From Sinorhizobium sojae CCBAU 05684 (GTDB lineage: Bacteria > Pseudomonadota > Alphaproteobacteria > Rhizobiales > Rhizobiaceae), in NCBI RefSeq assembly GCF_002288525.1, contig NZ_CP023067.1, forward strand, positions 3,079,001 through 3,143,000: 64,000 nucleotides of DNA, read 5' to 3'. This document shows positions 1-11,971 of this stretch, in pieces. The notes below the pieces were generated by a model that had not been told where the DNA came from, made no database searches, and saw nothing but the letters and a program-made list of their open reading frames with translations. The first letter of the stretch is position 1; each line of letters opens with the position of its first letter. Made by a program: the position numbers and the translations under genes.

Positions 1-736
1 CATTGAGAATGGCTCCCGTCACATAAGTCGCCTTGTCGGACAGGAGATAGAGAATTGCATCGGCAACTTCGCCGGGCGTGCCGGGACGCTGCATGGGGAT
101 GGAGGGCGAAAGATCCCGGGCGCGGTCGGGCAGACCCCCGGAGGCGTGGATCTCGGTGTCGATGATGCCGGGGCGCACGGCGTTGACGCGAATGCCTTCG
201 CCGGCAACCTCACGCGCGAGGCCGACCGTCAAGCTGTCGATCGCCCCCTTCGAAGCCGCGTAATCCACATATTGCTCGGGCGCGCCGAGCACGGCCGCGA
301 CGGACGAGAGATTGACGATAGAACCGCCGCGCCCGCCGCGTCGTGTCGACATGCGAAGCACCGCCTCGGCCGAACAGCGAAGGGCGCCGGTCACGTTGAC
401 GCGGAACATCCGCTCCAATCGCTCGGGCGAAATCTCGACGATCCGCTGCGGCGGACCGACGATGCCGGCATTGTTGACGAGCCCGTCGAGACTGCCGAAA
501 GCCGCGTCGACCGCCGCAAAGATCGCCTGCACCCCATCTTCCGTTCCGACGTCGCCCTGAACCGCGATCGCGCAGCCCCCGCTTGCGGAAATGCGGCGGA
601 CCACGTCTTCCGCCGCCTGGGCGTTCGTGGCGTAGTTCACCGCGACCCGCCAGCCTGCGCCCGCGGCCCCCAGACACACGGCCGCCCCTATGCCGCGGCT
701 GCCGCCGGTCACGAGAAGAACGCGGTCGTCGCTCAT
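1..736 (-). CDS. SDR-family oxidoreductase, 3' end cut by window edge
   Basis: Short-chain dehydrogenase/reductase using NAD(P)H; the substrate cannot be told from sequence. Reading leftward from the ATG at 736, the product shows the Rossmann motif TGGSRGIG near residue 10, the NNAG motif and the catalytic YAASK motif near residue 160, all in the expected order. About 245 codons are present and the reading frame is still open at position 1, so only the last few residues are missing (the family is usually about 250 residues). Its ATG overlaps the stop of the upstream secreted-protein gene in an ATGA junction, so the two are probably co-translated. It lies downstream of the sucB terminator and so is probably not part of the TCA operon proper. 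Confidence 0.9.
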   Translation of the reverse strand, partial: MSDDRVLLVTGGSRGIGAAVCLGAAGAGWRVAVNYATNAQAAEDVVRRISASGGCAIAVQGDVGTEDGVQAIFAAVDAAFGSLDGLVNNAGIVGPPQRIVEISPERLERMFRVNVTGALRCSAEAVLRMSTRRGGRGGSIVNLSSVAAVLGAPEQYVDYAASKGAIDSLTVGLAREVAGEGIRVNAVRPGIIDTEIHASGGLPDRARDLSPSIPMQRPGTPGEVADAILYLLSDKATYVTGAILN

Positions 737-1236
737 GCGGTGCATCCCTTGAACCGGAAGACGTCGGAACTGTCCGACTGCGCCTTACCCTCTCCCCAGG
801 CGCTCGATGCGCGCAGCGAAGGCCCGAAATCCGGAAGCAGGATCTGCTCGGCAGCCGGTGCGTCCTCCGATCCGAGCAGACCGATCGTGCCTACGCTGTC
901 GACCGTATAGATCGGTCCCTGCCAGACGGTGCAGGCAGAAAGCTCGGCACCGGTTACGTCGCCCGTCGGACAATCATGCATGACGATGCCGTGCGGGCGT
1001 TCCAGATCGCCGGAGACCATGACCACGCCGTCGAGAGACAGGCTGGTGCCGGCAAGCCTGATCTTGAAGTGATTGCTGGTGACGGCCGCTTCCGATCCGA
1101 CCGGCTCGAAGCTGAGTTCATAGCCGCCGGCCTGATCGGCATAGATCGCCTTCGCCTGGCTGCATTCGTCCGCCTGCGCCGGGCAAGCGCCGAGCGCCAA
1201 TGTGAAGGAGGCGCAGAGGATATTGCGGCGGCGCAT
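733..1236 (-). CDS. small secreted protein of unknown function
   Basis: A 167-residue protein that I do not recognise. It begins with a typical signal peptide (basic MRRRN, then a hydrophobic stretch ending in PAQA near residue 22), so export to the periplasm is likely. The predicted mature part has four cysteines (about residues 25, 89, 102 and 165), which would allow two disulfide bonds. The start at 1236 sits 2 bases after the stop of the upstream LysE-family gene, and its stop overlaps the start of the SDR gene, so the three genes form a tight unit. A longer in-frame reading up to 1644 only overlaps lysE and is not preferred. Confidence 0.7.
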   Translation of the reverse strand: MRRRNILCASFTLALGACPAQADECSQAKAIYADQAGGYELSFEPVGSEAAVTSNHFKIRLAGTSLSLDGVVMVSGDLERPHGIVMHDCPTGDVTGAELSACTVWQGPIYTVDSVGTIGLLGSEDAPAAEQILLPDFGPSLRASSAWGEGKAQSDSSDVFRFKGCTA

Positions 1237-1238
1237 CG

Positions 1239-1877
1239 TCAGACAGCCTTTTCGGTCGCGAGTTTGAGGCCGAGCGCGATGAAGACGAGCCCGGTCGCCC
1301 GATCGATCCACTTGCTCGCGCGGGTGAAGGCCGCCCGCATCCTGGGCGTCGTCATGAAAAGGCTGACGCCGACGAACCAGAGGATCAACGCGCTCGCCAT
1401 GACCAGGCCATAGCCGAACTTGACCGCCATCGGCGTATGGGCGCTGACGACGGTCGAAAAGATCGACAGGAAAAAGAAGACCGCCTTCGGATTGAGCGCA
1501 TTGGCCGCGAAGCCGAGACCGAACGCCTTCAGCGCTGACTGACCCTTGGCGGCGCCGGGCTCCCCCGCCTCGACGGTGATCCGCGTCTCGCCGGCCCTGA
1601 GTGCCTTGATGCCGATATAGATCAGGTAAGCGACACCGCACCATTTGACGATGTTGAAGAGGTAGATCGATTGCGAAATGATCAGCCCCAGGCCGAGAAT
1701 GGTGTAGGTGACATGGAACATCAGCGACGCACCAATGCCGAAAGCGGTGATGATTGCCGGGCGGCGACCATGGACGAGCGACTGCCGCATCACCATGGCG
1801 AGGTCCGCACCGGGCGAGACGATGGCGAAGCAGAAGATCGCCATCAGGGATGCCAGTTCGAACAGGTAATTGCTCAT
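1239..1877 (-). CDS. LysE/RhtB-family amino-acid exporter
   Basis: Inner-membrane translocator of the LysE/RhtB superfamily, which exports amino acids or derivatives. At 212 residues it has the usual family length, and it shows about six hydrophobic segments and the family signature near the N-terminus, SPGADLAMVMRQSL (around residues 21-35), followed by a basic HGRR loop and FGIGASL. The substrate is unknown. It is first in a three-gene leftward unit with the secreted protein and the SDR enzyme. About 180 bases with a sucB terminator separate it from sucB, so it probably has its own promoter at 1880-2030. No strong ribosome binding site is visible before the ATG. Confidence 0.88.
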   Translation of the reverse strand: MSNYLFELASLMAIFCFAIVSPGADLAMVMRQSLVHGRRPAIITAFGIGASLMFHVTYTILGLGLIISQSIYLFNIVKWCGVAYLIYIGIKALRAGETRITVEAGEPGAAKGQSALKAFGLGFAANALNPKAVFFFLSIFSTVVSAHTPMAVKFGYGLVMASALILWFVGVSLFMTTPRMRAAFTRASKWIDRATGLVFIALGLKLATEKAV

Positions 1878-2030
1878 GGTTTGCGACCGATAGGTTAGGA
1901 CCGAGTTGATGCCGGGTAGAGAACTGAATACGCGCAGAGCGTGCGTTTCAGAGCCTACCCGCTGGCTCCGTGCCTGTCGATGCGCCTTCCGGTACGGGAC
2001 CGAACGGTTCGCATCGAAACCGTGCGTGGG

Positions 2031-2056
2031 GGAGAACGAAAGGGGCTCGCGCCCCT
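2031..2056 (-). terminator. intrinsic terminator after sucB
   Basis: Just past the sucB stop, a perfect 6-bp stem with a 4-base loop (2041-2056) is followed on the minus strand by an interrupted T-run (TTTCGTTCT). It would end the mdh-sucCDAB transcript. Confidence 0.6.
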
Positions 2057-2059
2057 CCC

Positions 2060-3298
2060 TTAGAGATCGAGCACCAGGCGTTCGGGATCCTCGAGGCTTT
2101 CCTTGACGCGGACGAGGAAGGTCACGGCTTCCTTGCCGTCGACGATGCGGTGATCGTAGGAGAGCGCCAGATACATCATCGGGCGGATGACGACCTGACC
2201 GCCGATCGCCACCGGCCGATCCTGGATCTTGTGCATGCCGAGGATGCCGGATTGTGGCGCATTGAGAATCGGCGAAGACATCAGCGAACCATAGACGCCG
2301 CCATTGGAGATGGTGAAGGTGCCGCCCTGCATGTCGGCCATCGACAGCGCGCCGTCGCGCGCCGCTTTACCAAGACGGCCGATTTCCTTCTCGATCTCGG
2401 CGATCGACATCTGGTCGGCATCGCGCACGACCGGCACGACAAGGCCCTTGTCGGTTCCGACGGCGACGCCGACATGGCAGAAGTTCTTATAGATGATGTC
2501 GGTGCCGTCGATCTCGGCATTGACCGCCGGCAGTTCCTTGAGTGCGTGGGTGACGGCCTTGGTGAAGAAGCCCATGAAGCCGAGCTTCACGCCGTGCTTC
2601 TTCTCGAAGATATCCTTGTACTTCGAGCGCAGGCTCATGACGGCGCTCATGTCCACCTCGTTATAGGTGGTGAGCATCGCCGCCGTGTTCTGCGCATCCT
2701 TCAGGCGCTTGGCGATCGTCTGGCGCAGGCGGGTCATCTTGACACGCTCTTCGCGCACGGCGTCTTCGGCAGGCGCGGGTGCGCGGGCCTGAACCTTTGC
2801 GGACTCGGCGGCGGCGGGGGCCGAAATGCCCTTGGCGACGGCGGCGAGCACGTCGCCCTTCAGCACCTGGCCGCGCTTGCCCGAACCGTCGATCTGGTCG
2901 GCAGAAAGGTTGTTCTCGGCCAGAAGCTTGGCGGCAGCCGGGGCCGGCGGCATCGAAGAGGCGGCCTGCGGTCCAGCCGGAGCGGCGGCCGGTTGCGCCG
3001 TTGGAGCGGCAGCGGCCGGCTCCGGCTTCTTTTCTGCCGGGGCGGCTGCGGCAGCGCCCGCGCCTTCGGCGATCTGTCCGAGCAGCGCGCCGAGGCCGAC
3101 GGTCTCGCCCGCCTCAGCGACGATTTCGGAGAGCGTGCCGGCGGTCGGCGCCGGAACCTCGATCGTCACCTTGTCGGTCTCGAGTTCGAGGATCGGCTCG
3201 TCTGCCTTGATCGCATCGCCGACCTTCTTGAACCAGGTGCCGACGGTAGCTTCGCTGACGGATTCGCCAAGGGTGGGAACGCGGATTTCTGTTGCCAT
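2060..3298 (-). CDS. sucB: dihydrolipoyllysine succinyltransferase (2-oxoglutarate dehydrogenase E2)
   Basis: E2 core of the 2-oxoglutarate dehydrogenase complex, which transfers the succinyl group from E1 to CoA. The 412-residue product has an N-terminal lipoyl domain with the lipoylated lysine in ETDKVTIEV (Lys43), an Ala/Pro-rich linker, a peripheral subunit-binding domain (about residues 110-150, with [11 protein letters not shown]) and the C-terminal catalytic domain ending in [12 protein letters not shown] with the active-site His and Asp. The start at 3298 (MATEIRVP) is chosen over longer in-frame readings because it matches the family N-terminus and has a weak GGAAC site before it. 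It follows sucA by 61 bases and ends the operon. No lpdA (E3) gene is in the window. Confidence 0.98.
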   Translation of the reverse strand: MATEIRVPTLGESVSEATVGTWFKKVGDAIKADEPILELETDKVTIEVPAPTAGTLSEIVAEAGETVGLGALLGQIAEGAGAAAAAPAEKKPEPAAAAPTAQPAAAPAGPQAASSMPPAPAAAKLLAENNLSADQIDGSGKRGQVLKGDVLAAVAKGISAPAAAESAKVQARAPAPAEDAVREERVKMTRLRQTIAKRLKDAQNTAAMLTTYNEVDMSAVMSLRSKYKDIFEKKHGVKLGFMGFFTKAVTHALKELPAVNAEIDGTDIIYKNFCHVGVAVGTDKGLVVPVVRDADQMSIAEIEKEIGRLGKAARDGALSMADMQGGTFTISNGGVYGSLMSSPILNAPQSGILGMHKIQDRPVAIGGQVVIRPMMYLALSYDHRIVDGKEAVTFLVRVKESLEDPERLVLDL

Positions 3299-3359
3299 GA
3301 TTTTTGTTCCGTTGATCAGATATCTGTTTCTGTCGATTGGCAGACCGTGGAGGGTTTGA

Positions 3360-6356
3360 TCAGCCCCCCAGCGCGTCCTCGAGGAAGGCGGCAAGCTGCG
3401 CCAGGTGCTTGGACATCAGGCCCGTGGCAGGCGACGCCGCGGCGGGGCGACCCGTGTAGCGAACCCGTTGATACTTGGCGTCGATATGAGCGAGCACCCA
3501 TTCGAGATAGGGATCGATGAACGACCAGGCGCCCATGTTCTTCGGCTCTTCCTGGCACCAGACCATCTCCGCGTGGCGGAAACGGCTGAGCTCGTTGATC
3601 AGCGCCTTGGCCGGGAACGGATAAAGCTGCTCGACGCGGAGCAGATAGATGTCGTCGATGCCGCGCTTCTCGCGCTCTTCCAGGAGGTCGTAATAGACCT
3701 TGCCCGAACACATCACCACGCGGCGGATCTTCGAGTCCTTCTGCAGCTTGATCGGGCCGTCCTTGACGACCTCCGCATCGTCCCAGAGCAGGCGGTGGAA
3801 TGAGCTTTCGCCGGCCATTTCCGAGAGGCTGGAAACGGCGCGCTTGTGGCGCAGCAGCGATTTCGGCGTCATCAGGATCAGCGGCTTGCGGAAGTCGCGC
3901 TTCACCTGGCGTCGCAGGATGTGGAAATAGTTCGCCGGCGTCGTCACATTGGCGACCTGCATGTTGTCTTCCGCGCAAAGCTGCAGGAAGCGCTCGAGTC
4001 GGGCCGAGGAGTGCTCCGGTCCCTGGCCTTCATAGCCGTGCGGCAACAGGCAGACGAGGCCCGACATGCGCAGCCACTTGCGCTCGCCCGAAGAGATAAA
4101 CTGGTCGAAGACCACCTGCGCGCCGTTGGCGAAATCGCCGAACTGGGCTTCCCAGAGCGTCAGCGCGTTCGGGCGGGCCAGCGAATAGCCGTACTCGAAG
4201 CCGAGCACCGCCTCTTCCGAGAGCATCGAATTGATGACCTCATATCGCGCCTGCGTCGGCGAAAGGTTGGCAAGCGGGATGTAGCGTTCTTCGGTCTGCT
4301 GGTCGTAGAGCACCGAATGGCGCTGCGAAAAGGTGCCGCGTTCGCAGTCCTGGCCCGAAAGCCGGATTTTCGTGCCCTCGGTCAAGAGCGTGCCGAAGGC
4401 CAGCGCTTCCCCCATGGCCCAGTCGATGCCCTCGCCGGTCTGGATCATGTTGGCGCGGTTTTCCATGAAGCGCTGGATGGTGCGATGCGCGTTGAAGCCC
4501 GTAGGGATCTCGGAGATCTTGCGGCCAACTTCCTTCAACTGCTTCATCGGCACCGAGGTCCTGCCGCGGCGCTGCTCATCCTGGTTGTCGGCGGTGCGCA
4601 GGCCCGACCAGACGCCGTCGAGCCAGTCGGCCTTGTTCGGCTTGTAGGACTGGCCAATCTCGAACTCTTGCTCGAGATGGGCGCGCCAATCCGCCTTCAT
4701 CTTTTCGACTTCGCCTTCGGTCATGAGACCTTCGGCGATCAGGCGTTCCGAATAGAGCTGCACGACCGTCTTGTGGGCGCGGATGGCGCGGTACATCTTC
4801 GGCTGCGTGAACGCCGGCTCGTCGCCCTCGTTATGGCCGAAGCGGCGATAGCAGAACATGTCGATGACGACCGGCTTATGGAATTTCATCCGGAACTCGG
4901 TCGCGATCTTTGCGGCATAGACCACCGCTTCCGGATCGTCGCCGTTCACGTGGAAGATCGGCGCCTCGATCATCTTCGCGACATCCGACGGATAGGGCGA
5001 CGAGCGCGAGAAGGCCGGATTGGTGGTGAAGCCGATCTGGTTGTTGATGATGAAATGGACGGTGCCGGCGACGCGATGACCGCGCAGGCCCGAAAGGCCG
5101 AGGATCTCGGCGACGACGCCCTGTCCCGCGAAGGCGGCATCGCCGTGCAGAAGCATCGGCATCACTTTGACGCGCTCACGCAGGGGGATGATGTCGCCTT
5201 CGAAGACGGAGGCGATCTGGTCCTGCTTGGCGCGCGCCTTGCCCATGACGACCGGGTTGACGATTTCCAGGTGCGACGGGTTCGCCGTCAGCGACAGGTG
5301 CACCTTGTTGCCGTCGAACTCGCGGTCGGACGAGGCACCAAGGTGGTACTTCACATCGCCCGAGCCTTCCACTTCGTCGGGGGCATAGGAGCCGCCCTTG
5401 AACTCATGGAAGATGGCGCGGTGCGGCTTGGCCATGACCTGGGAAAGAACGTTGAGGCGGCCACGATGCGCCATGCCGAGAACGACTTCCTTGAGGCCGA
5501 GCTGGCCACCGCGCTTGATGATCTGCTCGAGCGCCGGGATCAGCGATTCGCCGCCGTCGAGGCCGAAGCGCTTGGTGCCCTTGTACTTGACGTCGATGAA
5601 CTGCTCGAAACCTTCCGACTCGATGAGCTTCTGCAGGATGGCCCGCTTGCCCTCGGGGGTGAATTCGACGCCCTTGTCCGGCCCCTCGATACGCTCCTGG
5701 ATCCAGGCCTTCTCCTCGGGGTTTGACATGTGCATGAACTCGACGCCGATCGTCGAGCAATAGGTGCGCTCGAGAATCTCGACCATCTCGCGCACGGTCG
5801 CGTATTCGAGGCCGAGCACGTTGTCGATGAAGATCTTGCGGTCGTAATCCTTCTCCTCGAAGCCGTAGGTCTTCGGCGAGAGCTCCTCGTAATCCTCGAC
5901 CGGATCGGCAAGGCCGAGCGGATCGAGCTTGGCATGCAGGTGGCCGCGCATGCGGTAGGCGCGGATCATCATGATGGCGCGGACGGAATCGCGCGTCGAC
6001 TGATGGACCTCAGCCTCGCTCACCGGAACGCCGGCGACGGCGGACGCCTCCTCGGCCTTCGCCTTGACCTTTTTCTCGACGATCTTCTCGACCGTGCCCC
6101 AGTCGCCGTCCAGCGCCGCGACGAGCTCACCATTGGCGGCGATCGGCCAGTTGCTCTTCTTCCAGGAGGCGCCCTTAGCCGCCTTCACCACATCTTCGGG
6201 CCGGTCGGCAAGCGTCTTGAAGAAGGCCTGCCATTCGGCGGAAACGGATGACGGATCCGATTCATAGCGTGCGTAGAGCTGCTCGATATAGGCGGCATTG
6301 GCGCCGTCCAGAAACGAAGTGAGCTGAAATTGCTCGTTGGCCTCTTGCCTTGTCAT
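3360..6356 (-). CDS. sucA: 2-oxoglutarate dehydrogenase E1 component
   Basis: Thiamine-diphosphate-dependent E1 of the TCA cycle, decarboxylating 2-oxoglutarate and loading the succinyl group onto SucB. The product is 998 residues, the length usual in rhizobia. Visible hallmarks are the N-terminal [13 protein letters not shown] segment, HRGRLNVL, the TPP/Mg site GDAAFAGQG with NNQIGFTT downstream, [11 protein letters not shown], and the C-terminal transketolase-like half ([22 protein letters not shown]). The start at 6356 ([12 protein letters not shown]) fits the family N-terminus; in-frame readings up to 6548 run into the non-coding spacer. A 243-base spacer (6357-6599) separates it from sucD. 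No recognisable RNA element was found there. Confidence 0.98.
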   Translation of the reverse strand: MTRQEANEQFQLTSFLDGANAAYIEQLYARYESDPSSVSAEWQAFFKTLADRPEDVVKAAKGASWKKSNWPIAANGELVAALDGDWGTVEKIVEKKVKAKAEEASAVAGVPVSEAEVHQSTRDSVRAIMMIRAYRMRGHLHAKLDPLGLADPVEDYEELSPKTYGFEEKDYDRKIFIDNVLGLEYATVREMVEILERTYCSTIGVEFMHMSNPEEKAWIQERIEGPDKGVEFTPEGKRAILQKLIESEGFEQFIDVKYKGTKRFGLDGGESLIPALEQIIKRGGQLGLKEVVLGMAHRGRLNVLSQVMAKPHRAIFHEFKGGSYAPDEVEGSGDVKYHLGASSDREFDGNKVHLSLTANPSHLEIVNPVVMGKARAKQDQIASVFEGDIIPLRERVKVMPMLLHGDAAFAGQGVVAEILGLSGLRGHRVAGTVHFIINNQIGFTTNPAFSRSSPYPSDVAKMIEAPIFHVNGDDPEAVVYAAKIATEFRMKFHKPVVIDMFCYRRFGHNEGDEPAFTQPKMYRAIRAHKTVVQLYSERLIAEGLMTEGEVEKMKADWRAHLEQEFEIGQSYKPNKADWLDGVWSGLRTADNQDEQRRGRTSVPMKQLKEVGRKISEIPTGFNAHRTIQRFMENRANMIQTGEGIDWAMGEALAFGTLLTEGTKIRLSGQDCERGTFSQRHSVLYDQQTEERYIPLANLSPTQARYEVINSMLSEEAVLGFEYGYSLARPNALTLWEAQFGDFANGAQVVFDQFISSGERKWLRMSGLVCLLPHGYEGQGPEHSSARLERFLQLCAEDNMQVANVTTPANYFHILRRQVKRDFRKPLILMTPKSLLRHKRAVSSLSEMAGESSFHRLLWDDAEVVKDGPIKLQKDSKIRRVVMCSGKVYYDLLEEREKRGIDDIYLLRVEQLYPFPAKALINELSRFRHAEMVWCQEEPKNMGAWSFIDPYLEWVLAHIDAKYQRVRYTGRPAAASPATGLMSKHLAQLAAFLEDALGG

Positions 6357-6599
6357 GGTCTCTCGCGGACTTGGGTCCGCCTCCTGACTTAAGTTGGGAT
6401 GCCGGTTATCCCGGCCGTTCATACGTGCCTTGCGCCGGTATCGGGGTGATCGAATGATCAGGAGACGTCCCGATCCTGGCCTATGTGGGCCGGAGCGGAG
6501 TGCCGGACCCCGTTCGGTGCCCTTTCGCATCACGCTCCGATGCTTCATCCGTTATTGCCCGATGGGGCGACTTCAATGCCGCCCCCGGGATCGTGTCGG

Positions 6600-7502
6600 T
6601 CAGCCCTTCAGGACCTCGACGAGCGTCTTGCCGAGGCGCGCGGGCGACGGCGAAACGCGGATGCCCGCCGATTCCATCGCCGCGATCTTGTCTTCCGCCC
6701 CGCCCTTGCCGCCGGAGATGACGGCGCCGGCATGGCCCATGGTACGGCCGGGAGGTGCGGTGCGGCCGGCGATGAAACCGACCATCGGCTTCTTGCGGCC
6801 GCGCTTGGCCTCGTCTTTCAGGAACTGCGCCGCATCCTCTTCCGCCGAGCCGCCGATTTCGCCGATCATGATGATCGACTTCGTCTCGTCGTCGGCAAGG
6901 AACATCTCGAGCACGTCGATGAACTCGGTGCCCTTGACCGGATCACCGCCGATGCCGACGGCCGTCGTCTGGCCGAGGCCCTCATTGCTCGTCTGGAACA
7001 CAGCCTCGTAGGTGAGCGTGCCGGAGCGCGAAAGCACGCCGACCGAACCCTTGCGGAAGATGTTGCCGGGCATAATGCCGATCTTGCACTCGTCGGGTGT
7101 CAGAACGCCCGGGCAGTTCGGGCCGATGAGGCGCGAGGATGACTTCTCGAGCCGAGCCTTGACCTTGACCATGTCGGCGACCGGGATGCCCTCAGTGATG
7201 CAGACGATCAGCGGGATCTCCGCATCGATCGCCTCGATGATCGCCGCAGCGGCACCCGCCGGCGGGACATAGATCACGGATGCGTTCGCACCGGTGACTT
7301 CGCGCCCTTCGGCGACCGTCGCGAAGATCGGGAGCTCTTCGCCCTTGGAGCCGGTCCAGGTCTCGCCGCCCTTCTTCGGATGGATGCCACCGACCATCTG
7401 GGTTCCGTGATAGGCGAGCGCCTGCTCGGTATGGAAGGTGCCGGTCTTGCCGGTCAGGCCCTGGACGAGAACCTTGGTGTCTTTGTTGATCAGGATGGAC
7501 AT
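6600..7502 (-). CDS. sucD: succinyl-CoA synthetase alpha subunit
   Basis: Alpha subunit of the ADP-forming succinate-CoA ligase, which makes ATP and succinate from succinyl-CoA. At 300 residues it has normal length, with the CoA-binding Rossmann domain at the N-terminus ([14 protein letters not shown]), [10 protein letters not shown], and the [15 protein letters not shown] segment carrying the phosphorylated active-site histidine. It starts 6 bases after the sucC stop, with a TGAGG site before the ATG, so the subunits are translated together in the expected 1:1 ratio. Confidence 0.98.
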   Translation of the reverse strand: MSILINKDTKVLVQGLTGKTGTFHTEQALAYHGTQMVGGIHPKKGGETWTGSKGEELPIFATVAEGREVTGANASVIYVPPAGAAAAIIEAIDAEIPLIVCITEGIPVADMVKVKARLEKSSSRLIGPNCPGVLTPDECKIGIMPGNIFRKGSVGVLSRSGTLTYEAVFQTSNEGLGQTTAVGIGGDPVKGTEFIDVLEMFLADDETKSIIMIGEIGGSAEEDAAQFLKDEAKRGRKKPMVGFIAGRTAPPGRTMGHAGAVISGGKGGAEDKIAAMESAGIRVSPSPARLGKTLVEVLKG

Positions 7503-7508
7503 GAAACC

Positions 7509-8705
<1,197 letters not shown>

Positions 8706-8738
8706 GGGTTCTTTCCTGTCTGATAGGCCGGACGGCGG

Positions 8739-9785
<1,047 letters not shown>

Positions 9786-9845
9786 TTAAAATATCAAACG
9801 ATTCTTCCTGGCAGAGCAAATTCAATCGGTTAAACCATAAAGTTC

Positions 9846-9859
9846 TTACGTAAACGTAA
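9846..9859. promoter_or_regulatory. perfect inverted repeat upstream of mdh, possible operator
   Basis: The 14-base sequence TTACGTAAACGTAA has perfect 5-bp arms with a 4-base centre and lies about 145 bases upstream of the mdh start in an AT-rich spacer. Its form fits a dimeric regulator. I cannot name the protein, and the site also lies only 20 bases from the 3' end of zapE. Confidence 0.35.
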
Positions 9860-9879
9860 TATTTTTCGCCACCCTTCCG

Positions 9880-11034
9880 TCACAGAACAGTTAGGTTCGC
9901 CGGGTGTTTGGCGGCATATTCGGCGCTCTGCATCTCGATGAGCCGCGAGACGGTCCGATCGAACTCGAAGCCCTCGGTGCCCTTCTTCGAGGTCAGCAGG
10001 TGCTGCGGTTCGGCGACGGCCGAGGCAAAGAGGCGGGCCCCCTGGTCGTATAGCGTGTCCACGAGAATGATAAATCGCTTCGTCTCGTTGCGTGCTTGCG
10101 GCCCGAGATGCGGAACGTGGTCGAGGAAGATCGTGCGGTAGCGCGATAGGATCGCAAGGTAATCGGCTGCGCCGAGCGGTTGGGCACAGAGGTCGGAGAA
10201 GGTGAAGCGGGCGCTGTGGCCGGCGGTTGCCGGCACATGGACCTTGCGGCCCTTGCGGTTGATCTCGGCTGGTGCGACCGGCGCGCCGCCCGTCTCCACG
10301 TACCAGGCCCGGTCCATCGCGGCTTCCGTTTCCGGCCCGAGCGGCGACAGCCAGACCGGCTGGCCGTCCGTTTTCCTGAGGCGGTAATCCGTCTCCGTGT
10401 CGAGCGAAATGATCTCGGCATTCGACTTCAGGAGATCAATGAAGGGAAGAAAGAGGCCGCGGTTGAGCCCGTCGCGATAGAGCTCCGACGGCTCGACATT
10501 GGAGGTGGCGACGAGGACGCAGCCCTTGGCGAAGAGCTCGCCGAAGAGGCGCGCCAGGATCATCGCATCGGCAATATCGGTCACCGAGAATTCGTCGAAG
10601 CAGAGAAGCCGCGCCTCCCCGAGAAGTTCCGAGGCGACCGGCGGAATGGGATCGGCCAGCTTCGTCTCGACATTCTTGAGCTTCTGTCTGTGTCTGTAGA
10701 TGCGTTCATGCACATCGGCCATGAATTCATGGAAATGGGCACGGCGTTTGCGCTGAATGGGAACCGCGTCGAAGAACATGTCCATCAGCATGGTCTTGCC
10801 GCGGCCCACCCCCCCGTGGATGTAGAGCCCCTTGACCGGTGCCTGGTGCTTCTTGCGCGCAGCGAAGAGCCAGCCGAGCGCATTTGCCTTGCGCGACGGG
10901 CGGCTGGCAAGCAGCTCCGCCGTCAGGCGGTCGAGCCGCCTTGCGATCGCGGCCTGAGCAGAATCATGTTCACGCTCGCCCCTCGCAACGAGCGTTTCAA
11001 GCTTGTGAAGAATACTGTCGTCGGGATTGAGCAC
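9880..11034 (-). CDS. zapE: ZapE/AFG1-family cell-division ATPase
   Basis: AAA-type ATPase of the AFG1/ZapE family, linked to cell division and membrane-protein quality control. The Walker A motif GGVGRGKTMLMDMF (about residue 80) and the Walker B motif LCFDEFSVTD are clear, as is ATSNVEPSELYRDGLNR. I chose the GTG at 11034 (384 residues) because an in-frame reading up to 11100 runs through one of the rhizobial mosaic repeats at 11062-11110; no convincing ribosome binding site supports either start. It is convergent with nothing and is read in the same direction as mdh, but the AT-rich spacer suggests separate transcription. Confidence 0.93.
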   Translation of the reverse strand: MLNPDDSILHKLETLVARGEREHDSAQAAIARRLDRLTAELLASRPSRKANALGWLFAARKKHQAPVKGLYIHGGVGRGKTMLMDMFFDAVPIQRKRRAHFHEFMADVHERIYRHRQKLKNVETKLADPIPPVASELLGEARLLCFDEFSVTDIADAMILARLFGELFAKGCVLVATSNVEPSELYRDGLNRGLFLPFIDLLKSNAEIISLDTETDYRLRKTDGQPVWLSPLGPETEAAMDRAWYVETGGAPVAPAEINRKGRKVHVPATAGHSARFTFSDLCAQPLGAADYLAILSRYRTIFLDHVPHLGPQARNETKRFIILVDTLYDQGARLFASAVAEPQHLLTSKKGTEGFEFDRTVSRLIEMQSAEYAAKHPANLTVL

Positions 11035-11061
11035 GGTGCATCCGCATGAGCCTGGGGCCGC

Positions 11062-11110
11062 CTTCTGCAGCGCCGCGCATCTTTTCGGACGCAAGGGCAC
11101 TGCAACATCG
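11062..11110. repeat. mosaic repeat, GCGCCGCGC-type motif (degenerate copy)
   Basis: The segment has the pattern CAGCGCCGCGC-ATCTTTTCGGACGC-aaggGCACTGCAAC, which recurs at 12649, 20873, 29412 (partial), 30249, 36573 and 55672. It resembles the Rhizobium-specific intergenic mosaic elements. This copy is degenerate. Confidence 0.6.
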
Positions 11111-11220
11111 TTGTTCGCGCATGGTGCGCTTCCGGCTCAGATCGAAGCAACCACGTGCTTGAGGCGGGAGGCCGTTGCGGCGCCTCGCCCCACTGCAGAC
11201 GCCGCGTATCCGGCGCCTAC

Positions 11221-11266
11221 GCATCGGGCATTCCGAAGATCGGGTCCGATTTTCGGACCGATGCGC
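11221..11266. repeat. rhizobial palindromic repeat (GCATCGG...CCGATGC type)
   Basis: An imperfect palindrome with outer arms GCATCGGgc / gaCCGATGC and a centre GATCGGGTCCGATTTTCGG lies directly against the 3' end of the omp19-like gene. Related palindromes occur at 12591, 17868 and 29183. It could also act as a transcript-end hairpin. Confidence 0.65.
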
Positions 11267-11803
11267 CTAGCGGCTGAGGCTGACCGGCTGGCCGCTATTG
11301 GTCGAGCCGTCGAAGCGTGCGTCCGCGGTCTTGTAGAGGCGCGCAATCGCATTGCCGTTCCTGTCCTTGAGCACGACCTGCTTGCCGGCCACTTCCCAGG
11401 AACCCATCGTCGTCAGCTCACCGGCGCAGCCGCGCGTGCCGCCGCGCGAGCCGCTGCCCAGATTGGTCAGTGTCAGGAACATGTCGCACGAACTGCCGGC
11501 GCTCGAGACCCGCCAGCTTCCGACCATCGACTCCTTCGTGACGTCCAGCGCGCTCGCCGCGGCAACCTCGGTGCCGCCCGGCATGCCGCCGGGCGTCGTG
11601 CTGGTCGGCGCGGCCGGGAACTGCGAAGTGCTGGTCGTCGGATCCGGCAGCTGGCTGGACGAGACCGATGGCACCGGCTGCGCCTGCAGCGGAGCAGGAG
11701 CGCGGGAAATGTCCTGAGAACCGAAGCCACCAAAGGATGTTCTCTGGCATCCGGCCAGCGCGAGCACAACAACAAGCCCCGCCGCCGCATGATAAACCCG
11801 CAT
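11267..11803 (-). CDS. Omp19-like outer-membrane lipoprotein with protease-inhibitor domain
   Basis: A 178-residue lipoprotein. The lipobox LALAGC places the lipidated cysteine at residue 19; a Pro/Ser/Thr-rich linker covers about residues 25-85, and a C-terminal AprI/Inh-type domain follows with GSWRVS, two cysteines (SSCDM and TRGCAGEL) and the ending [16 protein letters not shown]. This end pattern and the whole layout match Brucella Omp19, a lipoprotein reported to inhibit host proteases. Here it is free-living or symbiont biology, so the target is unknown. It stands alone between zapE and msrA, with a palindromic repeat at its 3' end. Confidence 0.85.
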   Translation of the reverse strand: MRVYHAAAGLVVVLALAGCQRTSFGGFGSQDISRAPAPLQAQPVPSVSSSQLPDPTTSTSQFPAAPTSTTPGGMPGGTEVAAASALDVTKESMVGSWRVSSAGSSCDMFLTLTNLGSGSRGGTRGCAGELTTMGSWEVAGKQVVLKDRNGNAIARLYKTADARFDGSTNSGQPVSLSR

Positions 11804-11971
11804 ATCTTTACCCCCGCTATTGTTCGCAGATCATGATGCAACGCGATAATAAGGGCCGAATTACAGCAAATCCACCTGACAAATCAAGGCAAGGCATTTC
11901 TGCAACGGCTGTTGCACATGGGAAACGCATGCGGACGGCCCGGCCGCGACGGGACGGACCGGCGACGAGCA

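Noticed and set aside
3846..5726. Long rightward open frame (626 codons) opposite sucA
   Set aside because: It lies wholly within sucA on the other strand, and its Arg/Ala/His/Asp-rich product is typical of antisense reading of a GC-rich gene.
6357..6599. Possible RNA element in the sucD-sucA spacer
   Set aside because: Some short hairpins can be drawn, but none matches a motif I know, and the spacer has no U-rich tract.
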